From Glandiceps talaboti (Eukaryota > Hemichordata > Enteropneusta > Spengelidae), in NCBI RefSeq assembly GCF_964340395.1, contig NC_135568.1:16162776-16226775 (forward strand): DNA of 64,000 bases. Reading direction: 5' to 3'. The position numbers were made by a program, and so were the translations under genes. Below are positions 34,165 through 45,436 of the stretch, piece by piece. The stretch's first letter is position 1. Each line of letters starts with the position of its first letter. Below the pieces are notes generated by a model. It was not told the origin of the DNA, made no database searches, and saw only the letters and a program-made list of their open reading frames with translations.

Positions 34165-35049
34165 GTAACATTGTGGCCTGGTGCCATAGTTACGCAGTGA
34201 CAGTTTAGAAGCCTGCGTTCAAGAAAGGGGAAGGTGTCGGATATTTCACCAATTGTCTATTACGAATGCTTCATTCTAAAGAGATACCCGCAAAGAGCTC
34301 TCTGACAGGCAAAGCAAGCAATGCACTTAATAAGGTTCCAAAGGAGAAGTTACCGGACATGGATTCTGCAATCTGTAAGTACTTTCAATAATTTATATCT
34401 AGCGAGTGAATCTTTAGCAATAAAATTAATGAAATATATTTAACCATACATATTTGCACATGAATTTTTGAATTTCCATGGGTCTCAAATTTGTTTCGTT
34501 TCTCAAAATGTTAAATTTAAAACAGGACAAAAACTCATAAATATATTAGTTTGATATACTAGCAACCAGATTACTTTTGAATGGTCTCGAACAGAGCAAA
34601 TCAACTTTTGAAAATTGGGAAAAATTGACCCAATACAAACACTGTGTACAGAGCCCAGTGTAATGAACTGGTTTTTCAAATTACTTTTCTCGTTTTAATA
34701 TGTTAATGAGGGTGTTGTGATCTAAATGCTACGTAGAGCAAAGAAATTGTAACGTTCTGTTTATTGCCTAGTAAGTGAAAGGTTAAGAAACAGAAATTCC
34801 CCAATTCCAAATACTTATTAGTCTACTATTCTTGTCAAGGTTACTCAGATTTACAAGTTATCAATTCTGTTGAGCTTTGTTATACTACTTTGTTTCATTC
34901 AATTTACATGACGTTTTCCTATGTTAATTCCTTTTTCTTCTGCAGTGTATATCAAAGAAGAAACTAAATGTCCGGACGAAAAAACAGTTAAAATGTGTAT
35001 AACACAATTATTAAACACAGAGAGCAAGCGCTACCAATGCAGAAGTTAA
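34165..35049 (+). pseudogene. BEN-B: second BEN domain (two exons)
   Basis: Exons 34165-34374 and 34946-35049 (acceptor TTCTTCTGCAG), joined in phase 1. Clear BEN core: GEGVGYFTNCLLRMLHSKEI, PAKSSLTGKASNALNKVPKE, KLPDMDSAI, then YIKEETKCPDEKTVKMCITQ and LLNTESKRYQC before TAA. The opening part (TLWPGAIVTQ) is in another frame and carries TGA at 34198-34200, so at least one frameshift and one stop lie near 34198-34230. From about 34222 to the stop it is fully open. Confidence 0.65.
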
Positions 35050-35522
35050 TATTACCCGATATGCAGTATATTTCATGATAGTATTATATAAATTTAAGTG
35101 CCGTTGTGCCACTCCGGATCCATATGCCAGGGGTAATAAGGCTAAGTGCTTTGATAACAGGAAAGCTCTATATAGAAACCCAGAGCATTATCATAATTTT
35201 TATTATCTTTATTACTACAATTGTTCTTCTTGTAACTGTTTCCCAAAGATTTTAATTAAATGAACACTGCAATATTACAACCATACAGGTCTTAATGCAG
35301 GTTCGTCAGCAAATTTTGGTGATTTTTTTTAATTACTCATTATGAATCTTGATGGCATGTCCCATAACATGGTTAAAAGGCTGTTGAAAAATCTTGTTTA
35401 TTTTCACCAATAAATTTGAGATGAAAAAAAATGAAAATGTTCTCTGGCGTTCTGTGTTTTATATGGTTTCAATCCTGGATGTTTATGTACACAGACTTAC
35501 ATCCATAATGGATGATTGACAG

Positions 35523-35990
35523 GAACGTAAAACGAAACGTAAAGGAGGTAAAACGAAATCTAAGATGTTTGAGGAAGATAAGAAGAGATTAAATTCGAAA
35601 GCAATGAGTATTGGGTCATTTTATAGTGAAAGCGAAGAAACAGAAGGTCAGCGATAGCGATGAAAAAGACTGCATTGGGAACAAAGGACGGCAAGACGGC
35701 AGTGTTGCGGCTAAGAAGATCAAGCTGAATTGGGAGGATGTCGAGAAAGGCAGCAGTGATACAGAACTGTTAAGGGTCGTCGATTTACATGTACTGAATG
35801 CGATGTTTTCTGTGGCATGTCTCTGTAAGACGTGTGGAAAGGGCCGTGTATTCATGAAAGACGTTTGCGTTCAGGGCTGGGACAGTCATTTTGAACTACT
35901 CTGTTCGGATGCCAAATGTCATCGAAGTTTTCCGGGTCGTACATTTTTTTTAAAATTCGTTTTATTGCTTATTATCATCAAAACATGAAC
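35523..35990 (+). pseudogene. Mutator-like transposase N-terminal fragment
   Basis: Starts after GATTGACAG. A basic lead (ERKTKRKGGKTKSKMFEEDK, IGSFYSESEETE) is followed, after a one-base shift near 35650, by VSDSDEKDC, AAKKIKLNWEDVE, and a zinc-ribbon-type module LRVVDLHVLNAMFSVACLC, KTCGKGRVFMKDVC, HFELLCSDAKCHRSFPG. The pattern VDL..L..A......C..C..G......, then L.C....C matches the N-terminal domain of Mutator-like transposases in invertebrates (family recalled). It runs into poly-T and stops at 35988. The catalytic core is absent. Confidence 0.5.
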
Positions 35991-36700
35991 ACCAACTGCG
36001 TAGAGCAAGGGCTTCGAATCCAAACATTTTACACAGAAAGTTGGTAAAATATTGTACTTTTATACCATAGTCACCATTTTATAAAAAAATTTACTGCTAT
36101 GAAAATTACACACAAAAAACTGGCCAACAAAATGATACGACAAAGTGTCTGTTAGAAGTATCACAAAGTGGTGATTTCTGTAAAGTTTATTGGCCGGGTC
36201 AGCGACTGTAGGTTGACCTGTCACACCTGTTGACAAGTTATGGAAATTACAGATATGTTTACTCGCATATATAATTTTAGTAAAGTAGTAAATTAGCATA
36301 TATGTTACCACAGATGGCTGGCGAGTGCATAAACAACTTTTTGTGAATTTGCATAATACTATGAAGGACTCCTGGTGGCAATTAGGGTCATTGAATCATG
36401 TATGGCAATAGAATTTTGATACCAGTATAATAGGGCCAATATATGACAGCTCTTGGACCTGATCTTCAGAATTTGATCTGTGATAAACCTACAACGTTGC
36501 TGTAGTATGCAACTGTTAGATTGCTGTATGAGGAAGTTCTGAAGATCTTTTTCTGCTTGGAAACTCACCATTTTGCCAGGACTATGAATAATACATAGTG
36601 TGGAAGTAAACTTTGCATCAGTGAACAATTGACAACCTCATCCACGAGTTGTGTGTCCCAAGTCTGTCCTTCAACATATAGGTTTCTATAGGCCAGCCTA
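35991..36700. other. No gene supported
   Basis: A minus-strand 89-codon frame (36359-36628) is unrecognised. Otherwise AT-rich. Confidence 0.3.
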
Positions 36701-36739
36701 TAGATTCCAAACAACAAGCAGACCTGACAACACAAGACA

Positions 36740-37220
36740 GACCATTGAACCCGACTCAACAACTACAATCACACCCAACACCACAAACACAACCATTGCA
36801 CCCACATAATCAAACACCGACATACATAGGAGACAGGTACATGGTTTCAAAGCCGCATATATTATTGATCCGGAATGGAGCCGTAACGTCCGAAGCTTCA
36901 CAATATATATGTGAAGTGTCCTTGCAAGTTGCATCACAAGAATTACTCCAAGAAACTGGTGTTTGAGGCGTTCACAGTACAGGAGCATCTAGCTGGGACG
37001 AAATGTCGATGGGAAATCGAGTGGTGGACGTCAAAAGCTACTGTTGAGTCCAAGACGAATGTCAGTTATCAAACGGTCAGTGATTGACGACTACCAAATT
37101 CCTGACCCACACCAACAAGACAAAGTCTGGCAGAAATGCAGAACGGCATTAAATGTTGCACTTAGGAACAAACAATTGAAAATCGAAAAATCACAGAGAA
37201 TCCTTTTCCCCATAGACTAA
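36740..37220 (+). pseudogene. BEN-C: frameshifted BEN-domain fragment
   Basis: A Pro/Gln/Thr-rich lead (NPTQQLQSHPTPQTQPLHPH) is followed by a BEN-like domain split over frames: HHKNYSKKLVFEAFTVQE (about 36930-36985), then after a +1 shift near 36990-37000 LGRNVDGKSSGGRQKLLLSP, RRMSVIKRSVIDDYQIPDPH, QQDKVWQKCRTALNVALRNK and TAA at about 37217. The C-terminal W..C..AL matches BEN-A. A third member of the cluster, broken. Confidence 0.55.
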
Positions 37221-37227
37221 GTACATG

Positions 37228-37385
37228 TACATTGAGAATTTATTGGAAGATTTTTTAGGAGAATTTTTTTCATTATTTTAAGTTGAGAATTTATTGGAGG
37301 CATTTTTTAAAAAATTGTTTAGCATTTTTTTTTTAGCTTTTTTTAAGTTGGGAATTTATTGGAAGCATTTTTTAGCATTAAAACA
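37228..37385. repeat. ~50-bp degenerate tandem repeat
   Basis: TTGAGAATTTATTGGAAG-type units with T-rich spacers occur three times just after BEN-C. Confidence 0.7.
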
Positions 37386-38440
37386 CTTTACTACATATAT
37401 TAGTCACAAGTGTATATGAATTTTCTGTGCACTGTAAGTCAGTCAAAATGGTCATTAAGTCAACAATTGTTTCTGAACAACACAATATTTTATTTCAATT
37501 ATAATTTGCACTAAAATTACGTTTCTTGCGCATCTATTTTAAAATAACAGTCCCTGAGAGCAAGTTTAGGGAGGATTATTTTTTGTCCCCCCTCCCCCCT
37601 CCCCCTACGATCTGCACACTGCATGAGCTTTGTCATATAGCAATGCTTGCTTTCAGGCAGTACCATTTACATCGTTATCTACATACAAACTCAACCTACA
37701 ACAAATAATTCAAATATAATTCAAAACATGTTATTATCTCCGAAAATTGTATTTGCCCTTCCTCGTGCTTTTTATAGAATCTTAACGCTGTGATTTTCGT
37801 CACCCGTTTCCGACGGCGGTGAGCATTGACGGCTTTCAGTTCGCGTGTTACAAGTATCATGTGAAAAAATGTACAATTCCAAAAAAATTCAATCAGTATG
37901 CGGTATTGCTCTGGATCGGAGCGACGACTTTAGTTTTAGGTAAAACATAGCAAGAAAGGTACGAACGACTGTCGACAGTCTAGGTACGACCGAATGATCG
38001 GCTCTTTGTTAGCCATCGTCACGTATAAGAAGAGTCGGACATGTGTACACACTGATGTTTATCTCAGTTCGATGTCTTTAAGATGTGTCTAATATAAGGA
38101 GCGAACCCATCTTGATTTTGTATCAAATGACCCTTAAAACTGTATCGGATCTCAGACCACTAAAATTAGTGGTCTGAGATCCGATGTTATAAATCCGAGA
38201 ATCTGTAGGTACATGCAAGTAATTTTAGTAATGTAACAAGTACAAAGTCGTGCTCGGATGGTGTATGTGTGTGTGTGGGGGGGGGGGGGGGGTTAGACTT
38301 AACCTATCCGATGCCAGTTCGTCAAATACATGTACTACGGACACGGTCATTTCTGGTTGTGACAACTACCGCAAAATGGTAAAGAAGTCTCTCAACAATA
38401 TCAGAATTTTTACGATCGGCAAAAAGACTTAGTTTCAGGA
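37386..38440. other. Non-coding; palindrome and repeat fragment
   Basis: A fragment at 37585-37640 (GATCTGCACACTGCATGAGC) matches the right half of the dispersed repeat at 62128. A perfect palindrome lies at 38144-38185. Poly-G at 38277-38292. Confidence 0.5.
38144..38185. repeat. Perfect 20-bp-arm palindrome
   Basis: ATCGGATCTCAGACCACTAA and its exact complement are separated by only two bases. No known element assigned. Confidence 0.9.
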
Positions 38441-38459
38441 GTTGATGAATCCATTATCA

Positions 38460-39167
38460 AATAAGGTTGTTGTAGCAGTCAAGTGATTTTTTGCCACTCA
38501 TTTCGACGACTTCCCCACTTTGATCAACCCGGATCGAGAGTGGAAAGTAGCAGTGGGGCTGCACCCAAAGCATGCCGGGCGAGGGAGATCCCTTCGCTTT
38601 GAGCAATTCCGGCAGCTCGTACAGTCTCCCCATGTCTCAGCATTAGGGGAGGTAGGGATTGACCATTCTGTTAATCCCAAGCACTGGCCAGCTCAGGAAA
38701 GGCTCTTACGGCAAGCACTGGCAGTGTGCACTGTTGGAAAACCTCTGATCCTCCATATCCGCGGAACAGGGGGAGATAGGATTGGTGCGGGTGTAAGTTC
38801 TTCTGTACTGGCAATTGTCAAGGAGAACTGCAGTCCGAATCAACCTATCCACCTCCATGCCTTCTCCGGGGATTGGAGTACAGCATGTCGTTGGATCAGA
38901 GCGTTTCGAAACTGTTACTTTGGCTTCACTGCCGGAGTAACCAGTTTCTGTGCGGTCCAAGTGGAAGCACTCAGGAAAATCCCTGAGGATTGCCTCCTGT
39001 TGGAGACGGCCTCACCATATTTTCCTGTGCCTGGAGGGCCGAAACCCAACACCCCCTCATTTATCGGAGATGTTGCGGTCTTGGTGGCTGACCGCCGTGG
39101 ACTCGAGCTTGTCAGGTTGCTAGAGTCTACGGTGGCCAACACTCGGCGCCTCTATGGCTTCACTTAG
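38460..39167 (+). pseudogene. TatD-type nuclease fragment (TATDN2-like)
   Basis: Open frame to TAG at 39165. TatD-family landmarks in order: VAVGLHPKHA, VSALGEVGID, PLILHIRG, IHLHAFSGDW, FGFTAGVTSF, DCLLLETASPYFPVPG, and C-terminal VADRRGLELV then TVANTRRLYGF. Intact TatD proteins are metal-dependent 3'-5' nucleases of about 260-300 residues. The N-terminal metal-binding HxH is missing upstream, and the conserved Asp of LLETD.P is Ala, so activity is unlikely. No start is supported; reading can extend back to about 38460 (FATHFDDFPT). GC content is clearly higher than its surroundings, suggesting insertion of a mobile element; TATDN2-like genes are multicopy in several marine invertebrates (recalled). 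Confidence 0.7.
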
Positions 39168-39204
39168 GACCAATAGTGTTAGGTATAGAATAGGCATAGT
39201 TGGA

Positions 39205-39335
39205 ACCAAACCTATCTATGATGGTTGTTCCCCCCCCCCTAAAATTAAGGAAATAAACCTATCTTTGATGGTTGTCCCCCCCCTTTTTTCGTTAAGGGAG
39301 TTAACCTATCTTTGATGGTTGCCCCCTCCCCCTTA
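39205..39335. repeat. ~45-55-bp tandem repeat, 3 copies
   Basis: AACCTATCTTTGATGGTTG followed by a poly-C run repeats three times just after the TatD-type frame. Confidence 0.85.
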
Positions 39336-39479
39336 AAATTGTAAATAAATGTACAAAGTTTTTGTTTATATTATTTAACCATATAGAGACGGCTTGGACC
39401 CCTTTGGCAAAAATCGGTTTATTTTAGTTATAAGTTTCACCTAGTTTGACCTTTAGTTTATTTGAAAATGGTCTGCTAA

Positions 39480-40000
39480 TTTTGGTTTAGCTCAGGAGGG
39501 AGTTGTCCGGATTTCACTACTTGACCCAACACAAAAATAAAAGGGGTATCTGGTCCCTTTAATAAAACGTGGAGGAGTGTAGTGAAATTAGGGCAGCGCC
39601 CTCAACCGTGGCCCTGAGCAGTATGTAAAAAGGCCGAGCTAGGGGGTCCGAAAGGAGCCGTCAGTATAAGTATAACTCGTAGATAGTTTTGGATAGTTTA
39701 GAAATAGTTAGAAAGAGTTGGTTGAAGACGACGGACGACACATCGCCTGGGAACTCCAAAGTGACCCTGGGACATCGGTTATCCTGTTACTAGTAAATTC
39801 CTGGGACTTCAGAACTGGGACTACAACCTGGGACTTCAACCCGGGATATCCACGAGCCTGGGAAACTGTTGTGTCAACACGTCGGAGAACCAAACAACCA
39901 CAAGAATAAAACGGTAATTATATTCCCGTTATACCTTATAGGTAACTAGAATAAATCGGTCATAACAGTGAAAGAAAACAGAAATCTAGTTACACTATAC
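39480..40000 (+). mobile_element. LTR-like sequence beside TatD fragment
   Basis: Looks like a retroelement terminal repeat: a TATA-like GCAGTATGTAAAAAGGCCGA at 39618-39637, structured GC-rich leader with repeated CCTGGGACTT motifs (39795-39845), and AATAAAACGG and AATAAATCGG polyadenylation-type signals (39905, 39951). No matching second copy was found here, so this is tentative. The TatD fragment lies directly upstream. Confidence 0.35.
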
Positions 40001-40774
40001 AACGTCGACTCGTCATCCCCAGGTAGGTCGGCAATGGCATTGTTTACCCGACATTGTCCCACTTTCATCTCACCAATCGATTCACAGTAAAAAAGAGTTA
40101 GTCCATCCAGAGTATGAGAAATTTTGTGCTTAGATGGACTACAAGAAATTTTGTGCTTAGGTATTTGATAATCTGGTGAAAATCAGAAGTCGATGTTTGC
40201 ATTTTGAAAACTTTTCCGAAACAAATGTTACGGCAAATAACCGATTCCCTGATAGACAGATCATTTTAAATATTGGTATATTTCCTTTTAAATGTTTTGC
40301 CACATGTAACGTAGAGTTAATGCCAAGAGATAAATTCACAGAGTAGTAAATCGATGAAGAGGCTTTCTTGGTAGAATTAAAAAATGTAGTGTTTTTATTT
40401 TCGGTTTAGTTTCAGTTGTAATAGAATATTTGCAATCTGTTTCCAATTATTTATAGTGGCAGTGTAATTATGAATATTTTTTTTAGTCCTGTCATGAATT
40501 TGATGTGACTTAATTTTGCACTACCTTTATCAGGTGGAGAATTAAACTGTTGATAAATACTTTTGAAACTTATGCTGGATTTTGGTTAGTTGTCTGTACC
40601 AGGTTGTCATTAGTATTTAATAATCTGTCACTGTGAGCATCATGTGAGTGATTTAGTGCCATTTTTTTTCCATTTTTGGACATGACATATCATTGACCAA
40701 AAATATATCTTTATTTGTTTCAGTCATTTAGTTTACACATAATAAAGAGTTTGAACGAATGTTTTCTTCTTCAG
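40001..40774. other. No gene seen
   Basis: A small local duplication (AGAAATTTTGTGCTTAG at 40118 and 40145). AT-rich otherwise. Confidence 0.4.
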
Positions 40775-40995
40775 GAGAAATGGTTGGCTATATGGCATTG
40801 GCTGTATTTCGAGGAAAATTGAATGTTTTGCCGGATCTGCAAGGAAGCAAACAAAAAAAATCCATTTACCATTGGTGAAGGATGTAAAAATTTCAAGACT
40901 TCAACCATGTGTAGCCATGCTGGAAATAAAGATCACCATCAAGCAATTCTGGAACTGCAACTAAAAAAACCTTTCAGCATGCCTCAGTCAATGTA
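40775..40995 (+). pseudogene. TTF-type zinc finger exon relic
   Basis: After a CTTCTTCAG acceptor: EKWLAIWHWLYFEEN, a TGA, then MFCRICKEANKKNPFTIGEG, CKNFKTSTMCSHAGNKDHHQ. The pattern W..Y.E..GMFC.IC, NPFT.GC.NFKTSTL..H...K.H is the TTF-type zinc finger seen at the N-terminus of hAT transposases and ZNF862-like proteins. Likely the first recognisable exon of the YqaJ-containing relic downstream. Confidence 0.6.
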
Positions 40996-41590
40996 GATGC
41001 GCAGGTTACACAAGCTGTCAAAGTTGAAATAAAAATATTAAAAATATTCACCTGACTTTTCTTCTTCTTCCCCATAATGATATACTTCCATCTTCTTATC
41101 AGTGTCACCTGGTCAAACAAGTCTGAAGAAATTTGCTTTTGGCGTGTCCCAGCTTTAAATATTTATTTTCAATGTAAAACTTTCATGTTTTCATAGTGGA
41201 ACATTTAATTACTAGTGATATTCATCATCTTGAGAGTCCTGATTTTTCCCTTTCATGGTGGACAATGATGGCCCTCTTTTTTCTCAAATGGCCCCCTTTT
41301 TGCACAGGTAGGGGCCCACAATGGCCCTCCTTTTTGGTATCCTAGATTGAACACTGTAATTGTCAATATTTTATTCAGCCAAATTGCTTATCCAAATAAT
41401 AATAATTACAAAATGAAAATTAATCTATACAACTTCCCAAAAAATAGGTTACGTTAGAAATGACCCTTTTGACAGTTAATCAGGTTTATTGTTGAATATT
41501 TAATAGGATATGGTTATTGTTTGAGTTCAAGCAGTTCTTGTTGTTAACGTGATACATCTCTTGATTGATTTTACCTTTTTTCTGCTAAAG

Positions 41591-42295
41591 GATTCTACAC
41601 ACGGGATAATTTAAAGTCATACAGGGCATTGGATGCATATCAGTTTGTCACCAGTGGGTTCGTTCACCTTCTTCATGTTCATAAAATCCCAGACAGTCCA
41701 TGTGTATTTATCATGACAACAGTCTGCAGATCCCAGGCCAACACTGACCCTTAGGCTGTGTGGGTCTGTGTTAATAATGAAGACTTAACCATCAAGGGAG
41801 CTCGTTGTCAGTGTATGGCTGGGTAAGTGTGTTAAATTATGTCATATTGTATCACAATATTGAATTACATTATTCAAACCAGTAAAATATCTATGATGTG
41901 TCGGAAAACACTTCTCAACTTTTCATGAGTCTGATTAGCTGTGTGCAATTTATTCATTTCTGAGTCCATTTAATTGAGTAATGATTGACGTCTATTATCA
42001 TCTGGAAAGACCTGGTCGACTGAGTTTTCAACAACAAAAAATGGTTTGCCAATACCATATATTCCATCAGTTTACAAGGAAGTTTTGTTCTGTTAAACCT
42101 GTGAGTGTGAAAGATAAATAAACATGTTAAGTAATTAAGAATCAGTTCAATGACAGATGCATACTTGACCTAATACAATGTACATGTAACGTACTGACAG
42201 GTTATTCTTTTATTATTTATTTCCAAACTATAGGTTAGGTGAAGTATGCACTCATGTCAGTGCATTACTCTTTAAAATAGTAAGTGCTACAGATG
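41591..42295 (+). pseudogene. SWIM zinc finger exons of YqaJ relic
   Basis: Exons 41591-41822 (donor GTAAGT) and 42234-42295 join in phase 2. They read GFYTRDNLKSYRALDAYQF, FVHLLHVHKIPDSPCVF, then RCQCMAG and LGEVCTHVSALLFKIV, giving the C.C....C.H of a SWIM zinc finger. A TAG at about 41752 interrupts the first exon. Y.R..L.....L.AY.....G is typical of the region before SWIM in YqaJ proteins. SWIM fingers bind DNA or protein. Confidence 0.6.
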
Positions 42296-42296
42296 C

Positions 42297-43484
42297 ATGA
42301 TTAAACAAACCAGCCACATGTACACAAGTTTTGTGTATTTGAGAGACAATGACAAAACAAAGCCAGATGAAATTGATGACATAGATTTTCATCACGCCAA
42401 GAACGGTAAACAGAGAAAAGTTAAATCAAGACCAGCAGTCCCAAGCTGCAGTCACTCAGATGATGACTTGTGGGATATTACGTGTGAAACGTCTGATAAC
42501 TGTGTTTTTCTTCAAATGGTTGAACCAAGTGAGAGCTCACGTGATGATGACACTATAGTGTTCCTTGAACCAGCTGAAGATATTGAAGTCTATACGAGTC
42601 CAATTGTCACTACCTCAAAACCACCAACCACATCACTACCAAAACCAATCATTGAAATTGCAACTGAGCAAATACAAGAAAATCCAACAATATCAGAAGA
42701 TGAACTCTACCAGAAAATAAAACTAAGTGTAAATACCGAACAGGCAAATTTACTGAATGCAGCTACTAAAGAACAGAGCAATGAAAACCAATGGCATAAA
42801 CACTGACAGTATAGAGTGACAGCGACAAAGGTCCATGCAGTACACAGATTCATGGAAAGAAAAGGACAGCTCGGCCAGCGAAACTACTATGTCATCAACC
42901 AAAGGAAAATCAACAATTAGTATAGCAAATCCACCATTAGCCATTAGATGGGGCAGAGAGAAAAAAGATGTTGCTGTAAAACGATATGTCGAGGTCATGT
43001 CCCAATACCACCAAAATCTAAAAGTTGAGAAGTCTGGTTTGACCATTAGTCCAGGAGAGGCACACAAGGGAGCATTTACAGACAGAAAAGTTCACTGCGA
43101 CTGCTGTAGGAGGAAAGTTTTAGAGTGTAAATGTCCATACAGTGCAAGACACCACAAGAGGCCATAGGAAAAGAAATAGCATACATTAGGGAAGACAGTA
43201 AAGGAGTTTACAGTTTGGATCCAGGCCACCAGTATTACACTCAGGTACAAACACAGATGGCTTTGATAGAAAACAGTCTCTGTGATTTCATTATCTACAC
43301 GGACCACAGACTTTTGATAATTCCAGTACAATTTGACCAGTCATTCTGGGACAAAGTTAAAAGAAATATTGATCTGTTTTATTTAAAACACATTGTTCCA
43401 GAAATAATCCAAGATGTCAAGGCACAGCTCAGCACAGATCAGCCAACTACCAATCAATCGACAACATTTATCAGATCAACCTAG
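42297..43484 (+). pseudogene. YqaJ-type nuclease domain, frameshifted
   Basis: YqaJ is a lambda-exonuclease-like recombinase nuclease. Blocks in order: PDEIDDIDFHHAKNGKQRKV and a 169-codon open frame (42297-42806); VTATKVHAVHRFMERKG; PLAIRWGREKKDVAVKRYVE with KVEKSGLTISPG; VLECKCPYSARH (catalytic E-x-K); then in another frame KTPQEAIGKEIAYI, HQYYTQVQTQMALIENSLCD, FIIYTDHRLLIIPVQFD, FWDKVKRNIDLFYLKHIVPE. The reading shifts at about 42290-42330, 42806-42840 and 43131-43170. Such proteins are multicopy and transposon-like in marine invertebrates; this copy is dead. Confidence 0.7.
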
Positions 43485-43548
43485 TAACTTAGTACATCAT
43501 CTATCAATACAACTTCTAAACATACCAACTCAAGACGTAGAAAGTGTC

Positions 43549-43845
43549 TCTGGCCATGTGGCATCTGTGATCATGCATCCAGTCACCACAAACGCTGTTG
43601 CATGTGATACATGTGATATCTGGTTCCACTTTCGATGTGTATAGGACTTACAGGAAAGGAAAATATTCTACTATCTACTACAACAGCTTCTGAAGCTGAA
43701 AACCGTTATATATTACAGTGCAAGGATACCTACTGCGTGGAAAGCTATAACAATGTATGCCTTCTCTACCAGGACAAGAGAATATCATACGGCGATCATC
43801 GATACAAAGTGAGAAGTGAGATGGCTTGTTTAGACTGGGTAGGTT
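43549..43845 (+). pseudogene. PHD-finger relic at end of YqaJ gene
   Basis: CLWPCGICDHASSHHKRCCM in one frame, then CDTCDIWFHFRC in another, then IGLTGKEN and YILQCKDTYC: the Cys4-His-Cys3 order of a PHD finger split by frameshifts. The open frame runs to a GTAGGT donor after MACLDW at about 43842. YqaJ proteins with a C-terminal PHD finger are known in invertebrates (recalled). Confidence 0.55.
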
Positions 43846-44617
43846 TTTATGTGTAGCCTAATAATTAACTTCAAAGACTGTTTTCTTGTATTAATTGTAG
43901 TCAACACATATATTTTAAAACTTTGCCAAACATGTTTCAATGCCAAGGTACCTGGTACGGGCATTACAAAATGTTATGAGTGTAAGTGGTCAAGTCACTA
44001 AACTGAGTACCCTTTTACCTGATTGATATTTGCCAATAACAATAATACTTTATTCCTTGAATTGTAAAGAAAATAGCAATGAGACATTTCTATTCACAAA
44101 TCAAGACAATAATTGGGAAAAGGAGAAAACGGAAAATAGTTGTTGAGCATCTAGTCGAGTCCGTGCCCCAGTCTATTTTGTTATAGTACTTGAGAATCTC
44201 ATTCTTGGCAATCTGTTCGTTTGACAAACAACTAAAAATAACTTAATTAAAAACATAAAACAACTTAACGCATCAGAAATAAACTACAAACACATATGTA
44301 ACAGAAAGTAACGACAATGTGTTCCCAAAATATCTATAAGAAAGTTGTGCTCCAACAAATGCAATGCATCCCAAAAACTGAGTTTCTACTTGTTTTTTCA
44401 CCATTGGATTTTTTGCAATGTGTCAACAGTTTTCTTGAGATCTCGATGTCATTTTCTCCTGGTGGAAGATGAGAAGTTATTTTTTTCATTTCGATATCAA
44501 GATATTTTTGTTTTCATTTTCTGAACACAACATTGAACTCTTCATAACCTTTTATAAGTGTAAATATCTATGCGATCTATAAGCAACATTAACTTTATTT
44601 TCACCCTACATCTCCAG
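43846..44617. other. Probable intron of the relic
   Basis: AT-rich, no recognised feature. Confidence 0.35.
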
Positions 44618-44770
44618 AATGAAAACGTCGATCGGCCAGCAACATCAAAATCAACAGGGCAAAATGACAGACAGCAACGACAAAGAAGAGGACATCGCAT
44701 CCTTAAGAGGAAGACGTCAAAGTGGAAGGGAAAAGTTTGGAGAGAGATGATGAGACAATTATTTATTTGA
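44618..44770 (+). CDS. Basic terminal exon candidate
   Basis: After TACATCTCCAG: NENVDRPATSKSTGQNDRQQ, RQRRGHRILKRKTSKWKGK, WREMMRQLFI then TGA, with AATAAACGAATTATAAA 20 bp downstream as a polyadenylation-type signal. Same strand as the YqaJ/PHD relic, so possibly its last exon. Confidence 0.4.
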   Translation, partial: NENVDRPATSKSTGQNDRQQRQRRGHRILKRKTSKWKGKVWREMMRQLFI

Positions 44771-45430
44771 AATGACATATTGTAATTATCAAATAAACGA
44801 ATTATAAAACTGAACTCTATGTGCGAAGTATGTATTTCTTGGTAATAAGGTTATGATAGTCCATAATATTTACATGAGACATTCCTATCGATTTACACAA
44901 GATGTCATATTATTGAGTCGGGATTCTAACTCATTTAGTCTGTGTTGTTACATACATTTTTTTATATGAAAATATAGTAAAAGATATTAACTGATTTTAG
45001 GTTGATAAATTTGGAAACAGGCGAAATTCTAATACAGAAGTACAAATGTATCGATATAATGGATCCTATTGTTTTTGGCCAAGCACTTTAGCAAAACCAA
45101 CACACAATTATAACTACAAAAGAGAACATTCCAATAAACCACAAAGACACGTAAATAACAAAAGAAAACAAAATAACGTGATGATGTGAAAAGCTATTAG
45201 TAACAAGAACAAAAGCTGATAGAAATAGAACTCCGGGTATGTTTGAATAAGCTATTGTTAGTAATAGTATCATGGTCAAGTTAAAGCACCGGGCTTGAAA
45301 CAAAGGATGCCATTGAATAAACTGTTAACCTTGGAGACATATAGTCTGCGTATAACGATGTCGGCTCAATAGTCAAACGATCTTGATATAGTCCGAAAGG
45401 AATAAAGTTTGTATAGATAATGAGTCGGCA
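44771..45430. other. No gene seen
   Basis: AT-rich. A minus-strand 71-codon hydrophobic frame (45088-45303) has no support. Confidence 0.35.
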
Positions 45431-45436
45431 TCACCT

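Noticed and set aside
28269-34374. Stop-codon reassignment or selenocysteine use in the BEN genes
   Set aside because: The stops include TAG, TGA and TAA, occur with frameshifts, and the expected residues are Arg or Gln-like. The receptor gene in the same window uses the standard code.
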